Shown here: in pieces, positions 26,517-37,615 of the stretch
How the letters are laid out: each line of letters starts with the position of its first letter
How positions within the stretch are numbered: the first letter of the stretch is position 1
Source: Larix kaempferi
Taxonomy: Eukaryota; Streptophyta; Pinopsida; Pinales; Pinaceae
Direction of reading: 5' to 3'
DNA length: 64,000 nucleotides
Assembly (NCBI GenBank): GCA_027924585.1
Contig: BSBM01000190.1
Coordinates: 5,466,501-5,530,500 of the forward strand
Program-made: the position numbers and the translations under genes
Notes under the pieces: generated by a model
What the model saw: the letters and a program-made list of their open reading frames with translations, nothing else
What the model was told of the DNA's origin: nothing
Databases searched by the model: none

Positions 26517-27055
26517 TGCGTCATGCATAGAAGTAGAGATAACATGCGGGGAAATACAAGTGTAAATACGTGACAAGTACATGATTGTATCTACCATGGG
26601 CAAGGTAGTTATGAAGCAAGGTGGGAGCAAGGTGGGTGAGATGATCTTTGTCTGAACAATTAATGGGGAGTTAGATCGAGGGAGGATGAAGGCTTGGGAG
26701 ATGAGTACAGAAGTTCATTCCAAGGATATGCCAATCCATCCGACAATCTAGTCAATCTAGTTAGTTTTCATTTCCATTTATGGTGATTTGGACAGGGGTT
26801 TGTTATCTTTTGGCAGATGCTTTGCATGATGAGGTGCATGTTTGCAAAGGTGATGGAAAGTAGCAACAGTTAGAAGAAGATACTTATGTCACAACTATTC
26901 ATATAAGAGGTGGAAAGGATATCATGGAGTCAAGTGGGCCTTTTGCGAGAGTGATTGGTTTGGGAAAGCATAGGTCTAATAGAGAAAAACTTCGCACCGT
27001 GTAGGTAGTGTGGATTTTTCAATTCACCATCCCTCGAGTACTGCAGGAAGAAATT
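26517..27055. repeat. 539 bp direct repeat, copy 2
   Basis: Same start (TGCGTCATGCATAG) and end (GGAAGAAATT) as copy 1. On the minus strand, the bases just inside it (GGAACCAGAGT, 26506-26516) match 8 of 11 positions of the tRNA-iMet primer-binding site. That would fit an LTR reading on the minus strand, the same strand as the coiled-coil frame. Confidence 0.8.
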
Positions 27056-27871
27056 GGAAAATAAGAGAAGGATCTCTAGGTCGAACTAGAGGGAACCAAT
27101 CCAATGGAGGATTTTGATGCTTTGGAACCATGGATCACTAAACAAGGAAATTCATGTGAGCGCTAGTCTTGGTATGATAGGATTGTGTCCCTATTCTTGT
27201 AATTAATGGCATGCTTGGGTGAATTGTTCTAGAAAAGGAAGATAAGCGCAAAGGAGATGAAATTCATGTGCAATGCAGGAAAGAGAACCATGCAAACTCA
27301 CGATTAATACACAAGAAGCTTGATGTTATTTTGTTCCACCAATGTTTCGTTCATGTCCAGAGAAATAGGAGGGAGTAATATGGAAGGACCCATCATGTAG
27401 CACGGGTGGTCACAGCCATCCGAGCCATCAAAGCAGAGCGGAAGAAACCATGTTCCTTAGTTCCTCTTGAAAGTCTTGTTTTTTATATGAGTTTAGGGTG
27501 CCTTCAGTGGGTCATTTTTCATAATAGTCTCCTATAGATTTGGTTAGAATCATGGTTAGTGAGTCGTTAATACAGCTTTGTGGAAATAACCTAAGTTGGG
27601 GAAGTTGTGATGATCTCAGTTCGGATAAGTAGTTAGATGTGTAGTAAGGAATCAAGGACAGATATCAATTGTAAAAGAAACAAATGCTTTATTTTCCCTA
27701 TGGGGATGGGAAAATTTTGGACATGTCCACAACCTTTCATATAGTATGAAAGTCAATGAGAATTAGATAGCTAGTAGTTCAGTTTGAATTGATGGATAGT
27801 AGATGTAACCTTTACGTGTATTATTAATATATAATTTCTTACTTACAAAAAAAAATGACCTTCCTAGCCTT

Positions 27872-28600
27872 TTAATTCATCAAAACTATGGTAATATGGG
27901 AATGCTTATCATAAAGTTTTTTGAACATGAAAATAACATTATAAATTAAAACTAGTGATTCCTTACCTTTTTTAAGTTTTGATATACCAAACTTGGTTTC
28001 AGTAGATATTAATAACCATCATCATCATCATCTTTAATTAATTTAATGTATTTTGTGTAATAATTAATATTCATAATCCCAAAAGGATTGGAACTATTGG
28101 TGAGGATGAAGAGCTTTACGGCAATGGATAAGGTTTAATTCCACCCATATCATCTAACATATCTAACCCAAAAATGATTTCCAATGTTTTAATTTGTAAA
28201 ATTTTTGATAGAGTGGAGGCTCAATATAAAATTATTAAATTAGTATAATATGTTTTAATGGTTTAAAATACCTTCTTAGTCTTAGGAGAGGACTAGGGAG
28301 ATAGTAAAAATCATCAGTATTAGTGATTGATTGGATAATGGAATTTTAATTCCATAAGTTGTGTTTTCTTTCCTTGATCCTACAAATACTTTTTTAATTT
28401 TATTTATAATTTAGAAAATAAAGGAAACAAGGTGTACTACCATGTTGGAAAGTTTGATTTCCAAAATATTGTTAGTGACCAGTGATGAAAGTAGCTTAAA
28501 CCAATCAACAAAGAAGTAGCCTAAACCAATGAGGAGATATTTAAAGGAAGATAATCATAAACCATAACAATCTTAAACTAATTTGATACTACAAGATAGA
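27872..28600. other. AT-rich stretch, no feature seen
   Basis: No family-like reading frame and no clear repeat was found. It lies between the target duplication of the retroposon and the first polygalacturonase trace. Confidence 0.4.
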
Positions 28601-28609
28601 TAATGCAAA

Positions 28610-28790
28610 ATCCAACATATTAGAGTTGGCAATTAGAGGAAGCATTCACCCTTTAAAAAAGTAGATGGAACTTGATAGAATTACGTTAAACTCTTTCGCA
28701 TTTTTCCATGAATATTGAACTTCATTATTTCCATATCTCAAATTCACACTGAATTCAGGATGAGCAACATTTATTTTAAATTTTCCCTAC
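28610..28790 (-). pseudogene. Polygalacturonase last-exon trace, copy a
   Basis: The minus strand reads SVNLRYGNNEVQYSWKNAKE with frame damage around it. It lines up with VNLSYGNDEAQSLYKNAKG of the better copy at 41431-41676. The 3' flank (AAGGGTGAAT..CTTC, then ATGTTGGATTTT) is also shared. On its own it would not be recognisable. Confidence 0.4.
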
Positions 28791-28899
28791 GTCCCTTAAT
28801 AATATAAGACTATTTTTTCGGAATTTCACAGCTTAACTACTTTTCAAACATAAAATGAAATTCTACGTTTTTTAAATGTCTTTATCATATTTTTTCAAG

Positions 28900-30260
28900 C
28901 AGAGAAAAAAAAAAAAAAAAAAAAAATTAACTTGTTATTCATTGCAAATAAAAGTTACATCTTTCAAAATACTTGTAGTCTGAGCGACATACAAAATAAC
29001 TACTCCCAACCAACAAGGCCATATAGACACCATCTAAGATATCGAAAAGAGTATTGCATACAATAAATTCAACAGGAAGACTCTATAACTCTAGATATAT
29101 CTGCATATTTATCAAAAGAATAAAGTATAAACTGATCAACATACTAAAAAAAATACATCTGGAGAAAAGAAAAAGACCCTTTGTCAATGGATATGCCATC
29201 AACAAAATCCTCATATAAGAGGCTTCCATAAAAAATGCCCACAACATCTTTTGAAATCTTATCATCCTCACCATTAAATTATCTGTATATGTGAGTGAGG
29301 GATAAAAAGGAAAAAGATTGTCTCAAGTCCAAAATCCAGTTTTTCCATGGGGACAAGTGAAGAGATGCCAAATCATGAATACCATTTTCCTAGCCAATTA
29401 TGACTTTTGAATCACTTGCAATTTGTAAGCTTTGCAATCCATGCATGTTTCCATACCAAAGGATACCCCAACAAGTCGTCAACTTTGCTTTGTTGTTTGA
29501 TCTAGGTCCAACTACAATTTTTTTCTTGCACTGATAACCATTTTTTATATGTAAGGAAATGCCACCACCCACCAACCATTTTTGTAAGCACCATCAAAGT
29601 ATCATATCGAAATATTTGCATAAAAAATAGGGCTAATGACAATCTTACTCTTTGGAATAGCAATAGGATTACAATACACAGAGAGGTGATTCATGGCTTG
29701 ACTGTAAACCTACGAAAAATGAGTGCTAATAAATTTGAAAATCATCCTATTCCTGCTTTTCCAAATTTCCCACATTATAAATATATGGATCTCCTTATAC
29801 CATGCATTTATCTTTAGCTAATTTTGGAAGCTCTCATGCTGACTGTTTGTTTTCCAAGAATGATTTAGACTTAAAGCTTGATTTCAAATCACTCAAACAT
29901 TTGAACGATAAGAGCAGCTAACAAACAAATGGTTTATAGATTTTGTATCATATTTACAGAGTAAACACATGGTTTACATATTTTGTATTAGATTTACAGA
30001 GTAAACACATGCCACGCCCAATCAAACCTTTTTTTTTAAATTGTCCCACGTAAGCACACGATTTTCCAAACATAACCAAAGAAAACAGATGATTTTTACT
30101 GGAATCTTCCATTTCCATATCTTTGAGGGGAAGTAATATTTTCAGTTAATATAAAATCATAATCCTTCTTTGCTTTGAGGGAACCATCTGAACTAGACCA
30201 ATCCCAAACTAAAGCGTCCTACTTGTTTGTAATTTTGATGCCAACTGAATAAAGGTTTAG
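28900..30260 (-). pseudogene. LINE (non-LTR retrotransposon) 3' remnant: zf-RVT and RNase H region
   Basis: Read on the minus strand, pieces appear in order. About 30100-30000 gives LTWDNLKKKGLIGRGMCLLC, the zinc-binding zf-RVT segment of plant LINE reverse transcriptases. About 29800 gives IMWEIWKSRNRMIF. About 29600-29400 gives YFDGAYKNG, then GPRSNNKAKL and IASDSKVIIG, the RNase H-like end with its D and S-N-N-E-like motif (E changed to K). Many stops and frameshifts are present. The 3' part ends near AATGAATAA followed by a long T run (28903-28926 on the complement). A 42 bp unit is duplicated at 29940-30010. The endonuclease and catalytic reverse transcriptase core are absent. Confidence 0.7.
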
Positions 30261-30315
30261 CACAAAGTTATCCCATTCCTTGCAAATAATACCACATAAG
30301 CCCAAAATGTGGAAT

Positions 30316-31452
30316 ACTAGTATATAAAAAGTACATTTGTATTCATCAATGTAAAGTTCCACCCAATATTTTAACTATCTCATGATTCTTGCCAAATGTT
30401 AAAAATTAATGGTAACTTGTGAAATGGATCAAGATGATTAGTAAAATGCATGACTACACTACACATTTATAATCACCACAAAGTAGTTGGTGTAATAATT
30501 AATACCATTGCTATGATCCTCTTCTTTCACCTTCATCCCCATTTTTGTATCATTATATTCTCATTGGCATTTAATTCATTTCATTTTATTTATTTTCTCC
30601 TTTTGAACCCATAATTGTAGGTATCCTGTTAATAAAACATCCTTTTATCTAACTAATTTATTAGTCCATTCATCATATCTCCAAACTAGTATATTAAAAG
30701 TGCATTTATATTTATGCAAACTTCCACCCAATATTAAGAACTATCTCATGATTTTTGTCAAATGTTAAAAATCAATGGTAACTTGTGAAATTGATCAAGA
30801 TGATTAGTAAAATGCATGACTACACTACACATTTATAATGACCACAAATTAGTTGGTGTAATAATTAATACCATCGCTAGGATCCTTTTCTCTCACTTTC
30901 ATCCCCATTTTTGTATCATTATATTCTCTTTGGCATTTATTTCATTTCATTTTATTTATTTTGTCCTTTTGATCCCATAATTGTAGTTTATTGTGTTAAT
31001 ACAACATCGTTTTATCAAACTAATTTGTTTAATTAGTTTTTATTTTTCTTTATTAGTCCATTCATCATATCTCCAAACTAGTATATAAAAAGTGCACTTG
31101 TATTCATGCAAATGTCGACCCAATATTTGAACTATCTCATGATTCTTGCCAAATGTTAAAAATTAATGGTAACTTGTGAAATGGATCAAGATGATTAGTA
31201 AAATGCATGACTACACTACACATTTATAATCACCCCAAAGTAGTTGGTGTAATAATTAATACAATTGCTAGGATCCTCTTCTTTCACCTTCATCCCCATA
31301 TTTGTATCATGTTATTCTCATGGGCATTTATTTCATTTCATTTTATTTATTTTGGCCTTTTGAACCCATAATTGTAGGTTATCGTGTTAATAAAACATCA
31401 TTTTATCTAACTAATTTATTTAATTAGTTTTTATTTTCCTTTATTAGTTTGT
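30316..31452. repeat. Three-copy tandem repeat of ~370-390 bp
   Basis: Copies begin with ACTAGTATAT(A/T)AAAAGT at 30316, 30685 and 31077, giving periods of 369 and 392. Shared phrases include CATGATTCTTGCCAAATG, 'ggtaacttgtgaaat', TAAAATGCATGACTAC and 'agttggtgtaataattaat'. Copies 2 and 3 have an extra 'taattagtttttattttyc' stretch. It is non-coding and looks like a short satellite array. Confidence 0.85.
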
Positions 31453-32860
31453 GATGTAGAAAAATACTACTATTTTCATTCTAAATATTTTACTTTTTCA
31501 ACCTTTTACGAGCATATTTCCCGTCTAGTTTTGTTAACATAGAATAAATAGACTACTCATTTCATTATTGTCATGCAAGTACATTTAATTTTTCAAATGT
31601 AACTTCTTTTAATTTCTAGAGCCATGTTTTCAAATTTTGATTGGTCGCATACCATGGAAATAAAGATTGAATAAATTGATAAAAAAATAAAAAATAGTTT
31701 CATGACACTCATGCATGGAAACTTCCAAGAAGCCAAGGAGGAAAGATGGACACATTTTCCATCTTTTTGTTGATTTCCTTCCATCTCGGTCTTTTAAATT
31801 AATGTGGCAAGGCAATTAAGAAGTGACATGTCAATTTTATGATATTTAAAGGTAAGTATTATTTATCTATCTCGATCACTATATATACAAACTATTTTAA
31901 TGTGTTTTTGTAAAAATGGGCATTACAAAACCATTGATATTGTATTTAAAGTTCTATTTTATAATAAACAAAGTGTGTTCTTTGTTTTGATTTTGATATA
32001 CTTTAAAAACATTAAGGTGACAATGTCAAAGATATTTTACTTCTTCCAAGTAAATGTGAAGAGTTTACATCTTATTAAACATTAATAAAAAAACATTTAT
32101 ACATGTACAAAAAGGACTTTACTAGATATAGTTATCAAAATAGTTTAAGTCATGCAATGCTCTCACTCTCACTCCACTTATGACATGGAACAATAAAATT
32201 GGCCATCCATATTTGAGACTCTAGGAATTGACCTCTTGTGCTATCTCACATCCCTTCAAGATCAATATCTATTTACAAAATCTCAATTTACCAAAATGTA
32301 GAGACATTGCCACCTTGTGGCTCTTGGTTGTTAGAAAAATGTAATGGAGTTGAGGTTGTTATCATTTTCTAATTTGTATAATTTTTTAATACTTCTAATT
32401 TTTTAATGTTAAATGGTAAAGAAATTTTGAGCTATCTTCAATCAAAGATATACAAAACTAAAAGGTTGATCCTTTATGCTTCCATTTTTTATCCAAATTT
32501 TCATTTTAATTTTTTTCGAAGGAATTGACTTTTGTACTTGTATTTTTAGGATTCTATTAATTGTTCTTTGTAAATTTTGAACATTTTTCTACTTTGGTAT
32601 CTTATTTGGTGTTTCTTATGTTAATTTATCCTTAAGTCTTTTTCTATTTTTAATTCTATCATCTATCTATATTATATTATATTATATTTTTAATTTTTAA
32701 AATGGACAATATTATTAATATAATGTTTTTTTTGAAGAGTTTTCATTCTAGTTTTTTAAGTGGAAAACAATGGCTCGCTAGATATAACAACATTTGATAA
32801 TGAATTGGAATTTATGCAAACCATTTAGGTTAACCAAACCCAAAAGATCCTTGCAAAAAT
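31453..32860. other. AT-rich stretch, no feature seen
   Basis: The small frames here (for example minus-strand 31593-31815) show no family features. Simple T-rich and AT-rich runs dominate (32400-32760). Confidence 0.4.
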
Positions 32861-32867
32861 TAACTTT

Positions 32868-32964
32868 AAAATTGAGCTTCATTGTTTTCATAAAGTTGAG
32901 CTTCATTGTTTTCATAGCTCAAATTTCTATTACAATAATGCAAAATCCAACATATTAAAGTTGG
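32868..32964 (-). pseudogene. Polygalacturonase exon trace, copy b, cut by Copia-2
   Basis: On the minus strand NLSYENNEAQLYENNEAQF repeats the NLSYGNDEAQ segment of copy c. A small internal duplication has doubled YENNEAQ. The 5' side of this trace continues beyond Copia-2 at 41338-41395, so the GTTGG insertion interrupted it. Confidence 0.4.
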
Positions 32965-33537
32965 TTTTGATGTATATGTAACTTCGGAATGTATTTCACC
33001 TATGTATATTGTACTCCTATAGAGATGGTATTATTCCTCTATATGGAAGTGTCCTCATTTGTATTGACAAGTGTCGCAAGTGTCGTAACTTGCTGTGATG
33101 GGTTATTAGACCACCAAGTGTGGGGTCGGTCTGGATTAATGTAACCATGGGTTATTAAACTGAGTTAGACAAGTCGGCCCTATTAGTTTATTGGGCAGGA
33201 CAAGACAAGTATAAATACAGATCGGGAGATCTCTATTTTGATCATCTCATTACTCACTCTTACATCACTCGGAAAGTGGTGCACTAGTTGAGGAGGAGGA
33301 GTAGCTTCTAGTAGAAGAATATCTCTTGTATTTGGTTGTATCATTACTCTTTCTATCTCTGATGAAGTTGTGGGGTTTTTCACCTTTATGGTTTTCCCTA
33401 GTGAAACTCTATGTGTCCATTGTCTTATGTGATTGCTTGATATGCTTGATACATGATTGATATGATTGATATGCTGTACATGTTATTCTCTCAATAAAGA
33501 TCCTAGAATATGTTGAATAAATGCTCAAAATATAACA
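32965..33537 (+). repeat. Copia-2 5' LTR
   Basis: 573 bp. The terminal TG of the 3' copy is TT here (TTTTGATGTATATG against TGTTGATGTATATG). It ends AAAATATAACA, directly against the primer-binding site. Similarity to the 3' LTR is high throughout by eye. Confidence 0.9.
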
Positions 33538-33549
33538 TGGTATCAGAGC
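33538..33549 (+). other. Copia-2 primer-binding site (tRNA-iMet)
   Basis: TGGTATCAGAGC, the exact plant consensus, abuts the 5' LTR. Confidence 0.92.
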
Positions 33550-34112
33550 TTCCCTGAGAAGAAGACATTGTGCAGTGGCGGAAACTAGGGTTTCTTGTTT
33601 ATTGGGTTTGTATCCACAGATTTTGGAAAAGTAGTAAGGTAAATTGAATCTACTCATCAAGGAGAATCTTTTTGTCCAATCAAAATTCAATTCTGAGCAC
33701 TTTCAATTTTGGCCCTAAAAATTAAGGTTTCCAAAAAAATAGGAATTTCTGAAATCTGAAGACATAGCTGGAAGCTACTTGGAAATATCAAAATTTAGAG
33801 CTTTGGATCGAACTTTTTGGTTGGGTGAAGCTCAAGGAAACTCAAACCCTAATTCAGGGTCCTCCCTAGTGAATCTCGAAAGACTAAAAGGCATTTCTGA
33901 AGGGTGAAACTTTGCAGATATCAAATTTTGAATATACCAGGTTGATCAGCTCATCAAGGTGCATCTTTCTATCCTTTGAGAAGTTTGAAATTCAAAGTTT
34001 TAATTTTTAGGGTTTCTCTCACAAACCCTAATCCAGGACTAGATCCAGTTTTCAACAAATCAAGTGGTAAGACCTAAATATTTTCTATTTCCATTTGAAG
34101 TACTCTTTAAAG
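33550..34112 (+). other. Copia-2 untranslated leader
   Basis: Between the primer-binding site and the gag start there are several 'agggtttc' and 'aaccctaat' phrases but no frame of note. Packaging signals are expected here but not recognisable. Confidence 0.5.
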
Positions 34113-35007
34113 ATGTCTCACCACACCAAGCTTGAGGATAAGCTTGAAGGGGATGATAACTTCCGAGCATGGAAGTATAGGATTGGGTTAATCCTCGAAG
34201 AAAATGAGTTGGACACTTATATAAGTGAAGTGGTCCTTGTCCCAGAGGAAGAAGAGGCTAAGGCTCTTCACAAGAAGAACTTGGTCAAGGAAAAGAGGAT
34301 CATTGCTGATTCTCTCAAAGATCATCTCATACCCCATGTGTCATCTCTAAAGAAACCAAAGGAGATGTTTGATTCCCTCACCAAGTTATTTGAAGGGAAG
34401 AACATAAATCAGAAGATGACCTTGAGGAATCAATTGAAGAATATCAAGATCCAGAATGTGGAGACTATGCAGTCTTATTTCTCAATGGTCTCCCATATAA
34501 AAGAACAACTTGAAGCTGTGGGAGAAGAGATAGAAAATGGAGAAGTGGTAATGACCACTCTTAATGGCCTTCCTAGGTCATGGGATTCCTTCATCCAAGG
34601 GATTTGTGCTCGGAAGAAACTTATCACTTTCAGTAGACTGTGGGAAGAATGCTCACACGAAGAAGCTCGAATTATAGCTCAAGAAGAGAAGATGGAGAAT
34701 GAAGACCAAGATCTCACAGCACAATCCAAAAGACATGGTGACAAGAAGGCTCACCATCATGGCAAGAAAGAAATACATCACCATCAGAATCAGAGAGGTA
34801 GTCCCAAACCTCGAAGGAACATGTGCTATTTCCATTTCTATACATGTGATGAGAAGGGACACTATTCCAAAGATTGTCCCAAAAATAAGAAAGATGGTTC
34901 TCACAAGAAGAAGAACTTCAAAAGAAGACATCATGCTCATGCTGCAGAGGATGATGAACCTCCTAGGAAGAGGGCTAGAGAAGAGAGTGAAGATTCTTCA
35001 AGTGATG
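34113..35007 (+). pseudogene. Copia-2 gag, open but cut from pol by an insertion
   Basis: The frame from ATG 34113 (MSHHTKLEDKLEGDDNFRAW) is open up to the solo LTR. It has the Copia gag domain (LTRLKEG-like region given here as IQNVETMQSYFSMVSHIKEQ). A zinc knuckle with disturbed spacing follows (CYFHFYTCDEKGHYSKDC, where C-x2-C is expected). Then comes a basic/histidine-rich tail ending RKRAREESEDSSSDV. The reading frame stays intact to the insertion point, where it would pass into the protease. An upstream in-frame ATG at 34095 exists, but 34113 suits the family start better. Confidence 0.85.
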
Positions 35008-36590
35008 TGTAATGTCCCCATTTTGACCCCCTTTGTATTAAATCGTAGATGATGTAAATATTGATATTTAATCATGGTGAGGAGCTCAAGGCCAAGGCCC
35101 CACCATTGATTTAGCGTTTTATGTATCGGCAATTAAAGAAATAGATGCTTATGGTTCTTGTGCTAGATAGGCACAATGTAAATAAGACATCATGTAGATA
35201 CGACAAAGAGATGGGGCATGATTCTACAAGGAATAGGGAGGTAAATTATTCAAACCCTTGAGCCAATGGTGTTGATCCATGTGTCAATGAGAAAACCCAT
35301 AAACCACCAACTACCCATTTCGGGTTATGGACCCAATCATTTAATTCCTCCAAGAGTTGGTTGAGGCAGTTAATGCCTTGGGAATGAAGAGGTATGGCAG
35401 CCAATTTCGTGTATGGGCAAGCCATCAACCTGGAAAATCGTGTTTTGTCTCCTTGGGAAAGAAAACACTCACGAAATGGTGCCCAAAGCCATTCGGAACC
35501 AGGAGTCTTTTCCCTCTCATGCAGTCTGAACTACTGGGCCTTTTCCCATCACGTTTTTCACCATTTTTCCTGCATTTTCCATGCTTGGGAGCTCGTTTTT
35601 GCATTAGACAGCAGCTGGGAGAGAAGGGCCACGATTTGGGACTGTTATGGAGGCCGTTTTTTCCCCAAAATGTCCATGAACGTTTTTCTAAAAATGGATT
35701 TGGCTTCCCAGGGTTGTTCCCCATCTTCTAGTTTCATTTTTGGGTTTCCCACGTTTTTTTTGAAGTAAATGAAAACCCCATCTCTGGGCATGTCATTGTA
35801 AAAACGTTTCTTCATGCCCAGCACTTAGACTTCTGTGGTTATGTGCATCCCTGTTTTGATTTGAACCTGTGAGCAAAATATTTGGAGTGGTAGTGGACAG
35901 ATTTGGCTTGATAAACCTAGTGAAGGGAGTAACCTCTCAAGAAGATCAAGAGGGCTTTGGCTACTCTTCTATGCACACCCTGAGAGCACTAAATGGGGAA
36001 GGTATGGCTTGAGGGACTGTACAGTAGTGAAAAGAATACTTCCCTGTGCTGGGTGTGTAGGTATTGTGGGTTCCAAGCTAGATAGATCTTGTAGAGGTAT
36101 CCATAGCTCTGTGGTTGAGCTCACTAGCTTAGCAATTCTTTCTTTCCATTTCCTAGCAGCCTGATAAACCCAATTGTACATTGGCTTGGCTCATCTTGGT
36201 GTATGCTTGGCTATGTGTGAGTCTATTGTTCCCTAATTCCATGTAGAGATCATGCCCAGCTCGGGGGTGGCTGTGTGTTGAGTTATTGATGATCACAACT
36301 GGCCTATGGTTGGGTGGAACGTTGCAGTTGCATAGTCAGTTGCTTGGGACTACGTTGTTAAGATAAGTATTCTCTTATGTAACTTTGTAATTATTTACTT
36401 GATGAATATCTTGAATGTATGATGGATGTGTTATTGAAATTACTTCCGTTGTGTTTTTCTTATAATAATACATGTCCATATGTTCTTTTATATTATGTGA
36501 ATGCTTATTTAGTAAGTTACATGGGGCTAGATGCCCGGTTTTAGCATCATGTCCTCTCTATCATGCTGGTATGGTAGGAGGGACGTTACA
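35008..36590 (+). mobile_element. Solo LTR (~1.6 kb) inside Copia-2
   Basis: It starts TGTAATGTCCCC and ends GGGACGTTACA, with a perfect 5 bp duplication TGATG (35003-35007, 36591-36595). There is no interior. An inverted relative starts at 62711 inside Copia-3. The plus orientation is inferred from the hairpin at 35070, which sits at the same offset as in the LARD LTRs. Small frames such as 35357-35731 are present in neither copy as conserved proteins. Confidence 0.9.
35070..35112 (+). other. LTR hairpin in the 1.6 kb solo LTR
   Basis: AATCATGGTGAGG pairs with CCCCACCATTGATT (one bulged T, one imperfect pair). The loop GAGCTCAAGGCCAAGG-type sequence matches the LARD hairpin. It starts 63 bases inside the LTR. 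Confidence 0.6.
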
Positions 36591-36596
36591 TGATGA

Positions 36597-37615
36597 AGAA
36601 TATGTTTTGATTTTTTCTCTCACTGGAACCATTACTCATGGAAGTAATGATTGGCTTATAGATAGTGGGGCTTCTAAACACATGACAGGATTCAAGGAAT
36701 CCTTTATGAACCTATCTGAACATGAATCACCCCACAAGATGAAACTTGGGGATGACTACCAGTATCCAATAAAAGGGAGTGGTGAAGCCTCCTATAAACT
36801 AGACTCTAGAAAGTCTATGAAGATGAAAGATGTACTATATGTTCCAGGTCTCAAGAAGAATCTACTCTCCATATCTACATTGGATGCAAAAGGCATGAGG
36901 GTTGCATTTGTAGATGGACAAGTCCTAATGTGGCCAAAAGGTAAGACTATAGATGATGCAGTTGTGATTGGAGAGCAAGAGGGATGATTATACAAACTGA
37001 AGGGCCAACCAGAACAAGCCATGGTCGATGATTCAGTAGAGCCAAGTGAAATTTGGCATAAAAGGATTGCACACATGCACTATAGGGCATTACCAATTGC
37101 AAGCAAAGCAATGGAAGGTCTTCCTGAAGTCTAGTCAAAGTATGAAGATGTTTGCAAAGGATTTGCAAAAGGAAAGAACACAAAGAAAGCATTTAAAAGC
37201 AAGTAAGGAAAAAGGAATTATCCACTCCGATGTATGCAGTCCGATGTTATCCAGTTCTCTGAGTGGGTATGTATACTATGGTTCTTTCATTAATGATTTC
37301 TCTAGGAAGACTTGGATTTATTTCCTGAAGAACAAAGATGAAGTAGTCAGCAAATTCAAGGAATTCAAAACCTTGATAGAAAACTACACTGAAAAGAAGA
37401 TCAAGACCTTTAGATATGACAATAGTGGAGAATTCACTTCAGTAGACTTCAAGAAGCTATACAGTGATTCAGGGATTAAGAGGGAGTTTATCACTCCTTA
37501 CAATTCACAACAGAAAGAAGTAGAAGAAGCTACTTCAGAATAGGACTCCAGCAGCTCCTACAAGGAAGCAAAGATTCAGAGGGAGTCCACCCAACAAACA
37601 AACAAAGATAAGTAT
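36597..37615 (+). pseudogene. Copia-2 protease and integrase part of pol, truncated
   Basis: After the solo LTR the frame resumes (EEYVLIFSLTGTI). The aspartic protease motif WLIDSGASKHMTG lies near 36650. The pre-integrase segment SEIWHKRIAHMHY is near 37050, then part of the integrase core (FSRKTWIYFLKNKDE and the D-N-S-G-E-F segment near 37415). A stop lies at 36984-36986, and frame changes occur around 37130-37210. At about 37510 the text jumps from TPYNSQQ to an EEATSE tail, so the last catalytic part and C-terminus of the integrase are deleted. Confidence 0.85.

Larger units (their letters stand above)
23387..27853 (+). mobile_element. Polyadenylated retroposon with long target duplication, composite interior
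   Basis: Sequence at 23369-23386 (aacGACCTTCCTAtCCTT) recurs at 27854-27871 (aatGACCTTCCTAgCCTT), 16 of 18 bases alike. The second copy directly follows a run of nine A (27847-27855 region). A long target duplication plus a 3' A-tail is the signature of target-primed reverse transcription, as with LINEs. The 4.47 kb body has no recognisable reverse transcriptase. It consists of a short 5' piece, two 539 bp direct repeats around a 2548 bp block with an antisense coiled-coil frame, and an ~800 bp 3' piece. It may be a LINE copy later invaded by an LTR-like element, or a chimeric transcript. Confidence 0.6.

Noticed and set aside
28903-28926. A-run as the tail of a plus-strand retroposon
   Set aside because: The sequence upstream is the polygalacturonase trace and no matching target duplication was found. 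It fits the T-rich 3' end of the minus-strand LINE.
35357-35768. Two 124-codon frames inside the 1.6 kb solo LTR
   Set aside because: The inverted relative at 62711-64000 does not keep the frames, so they are chance frames in an LTR.
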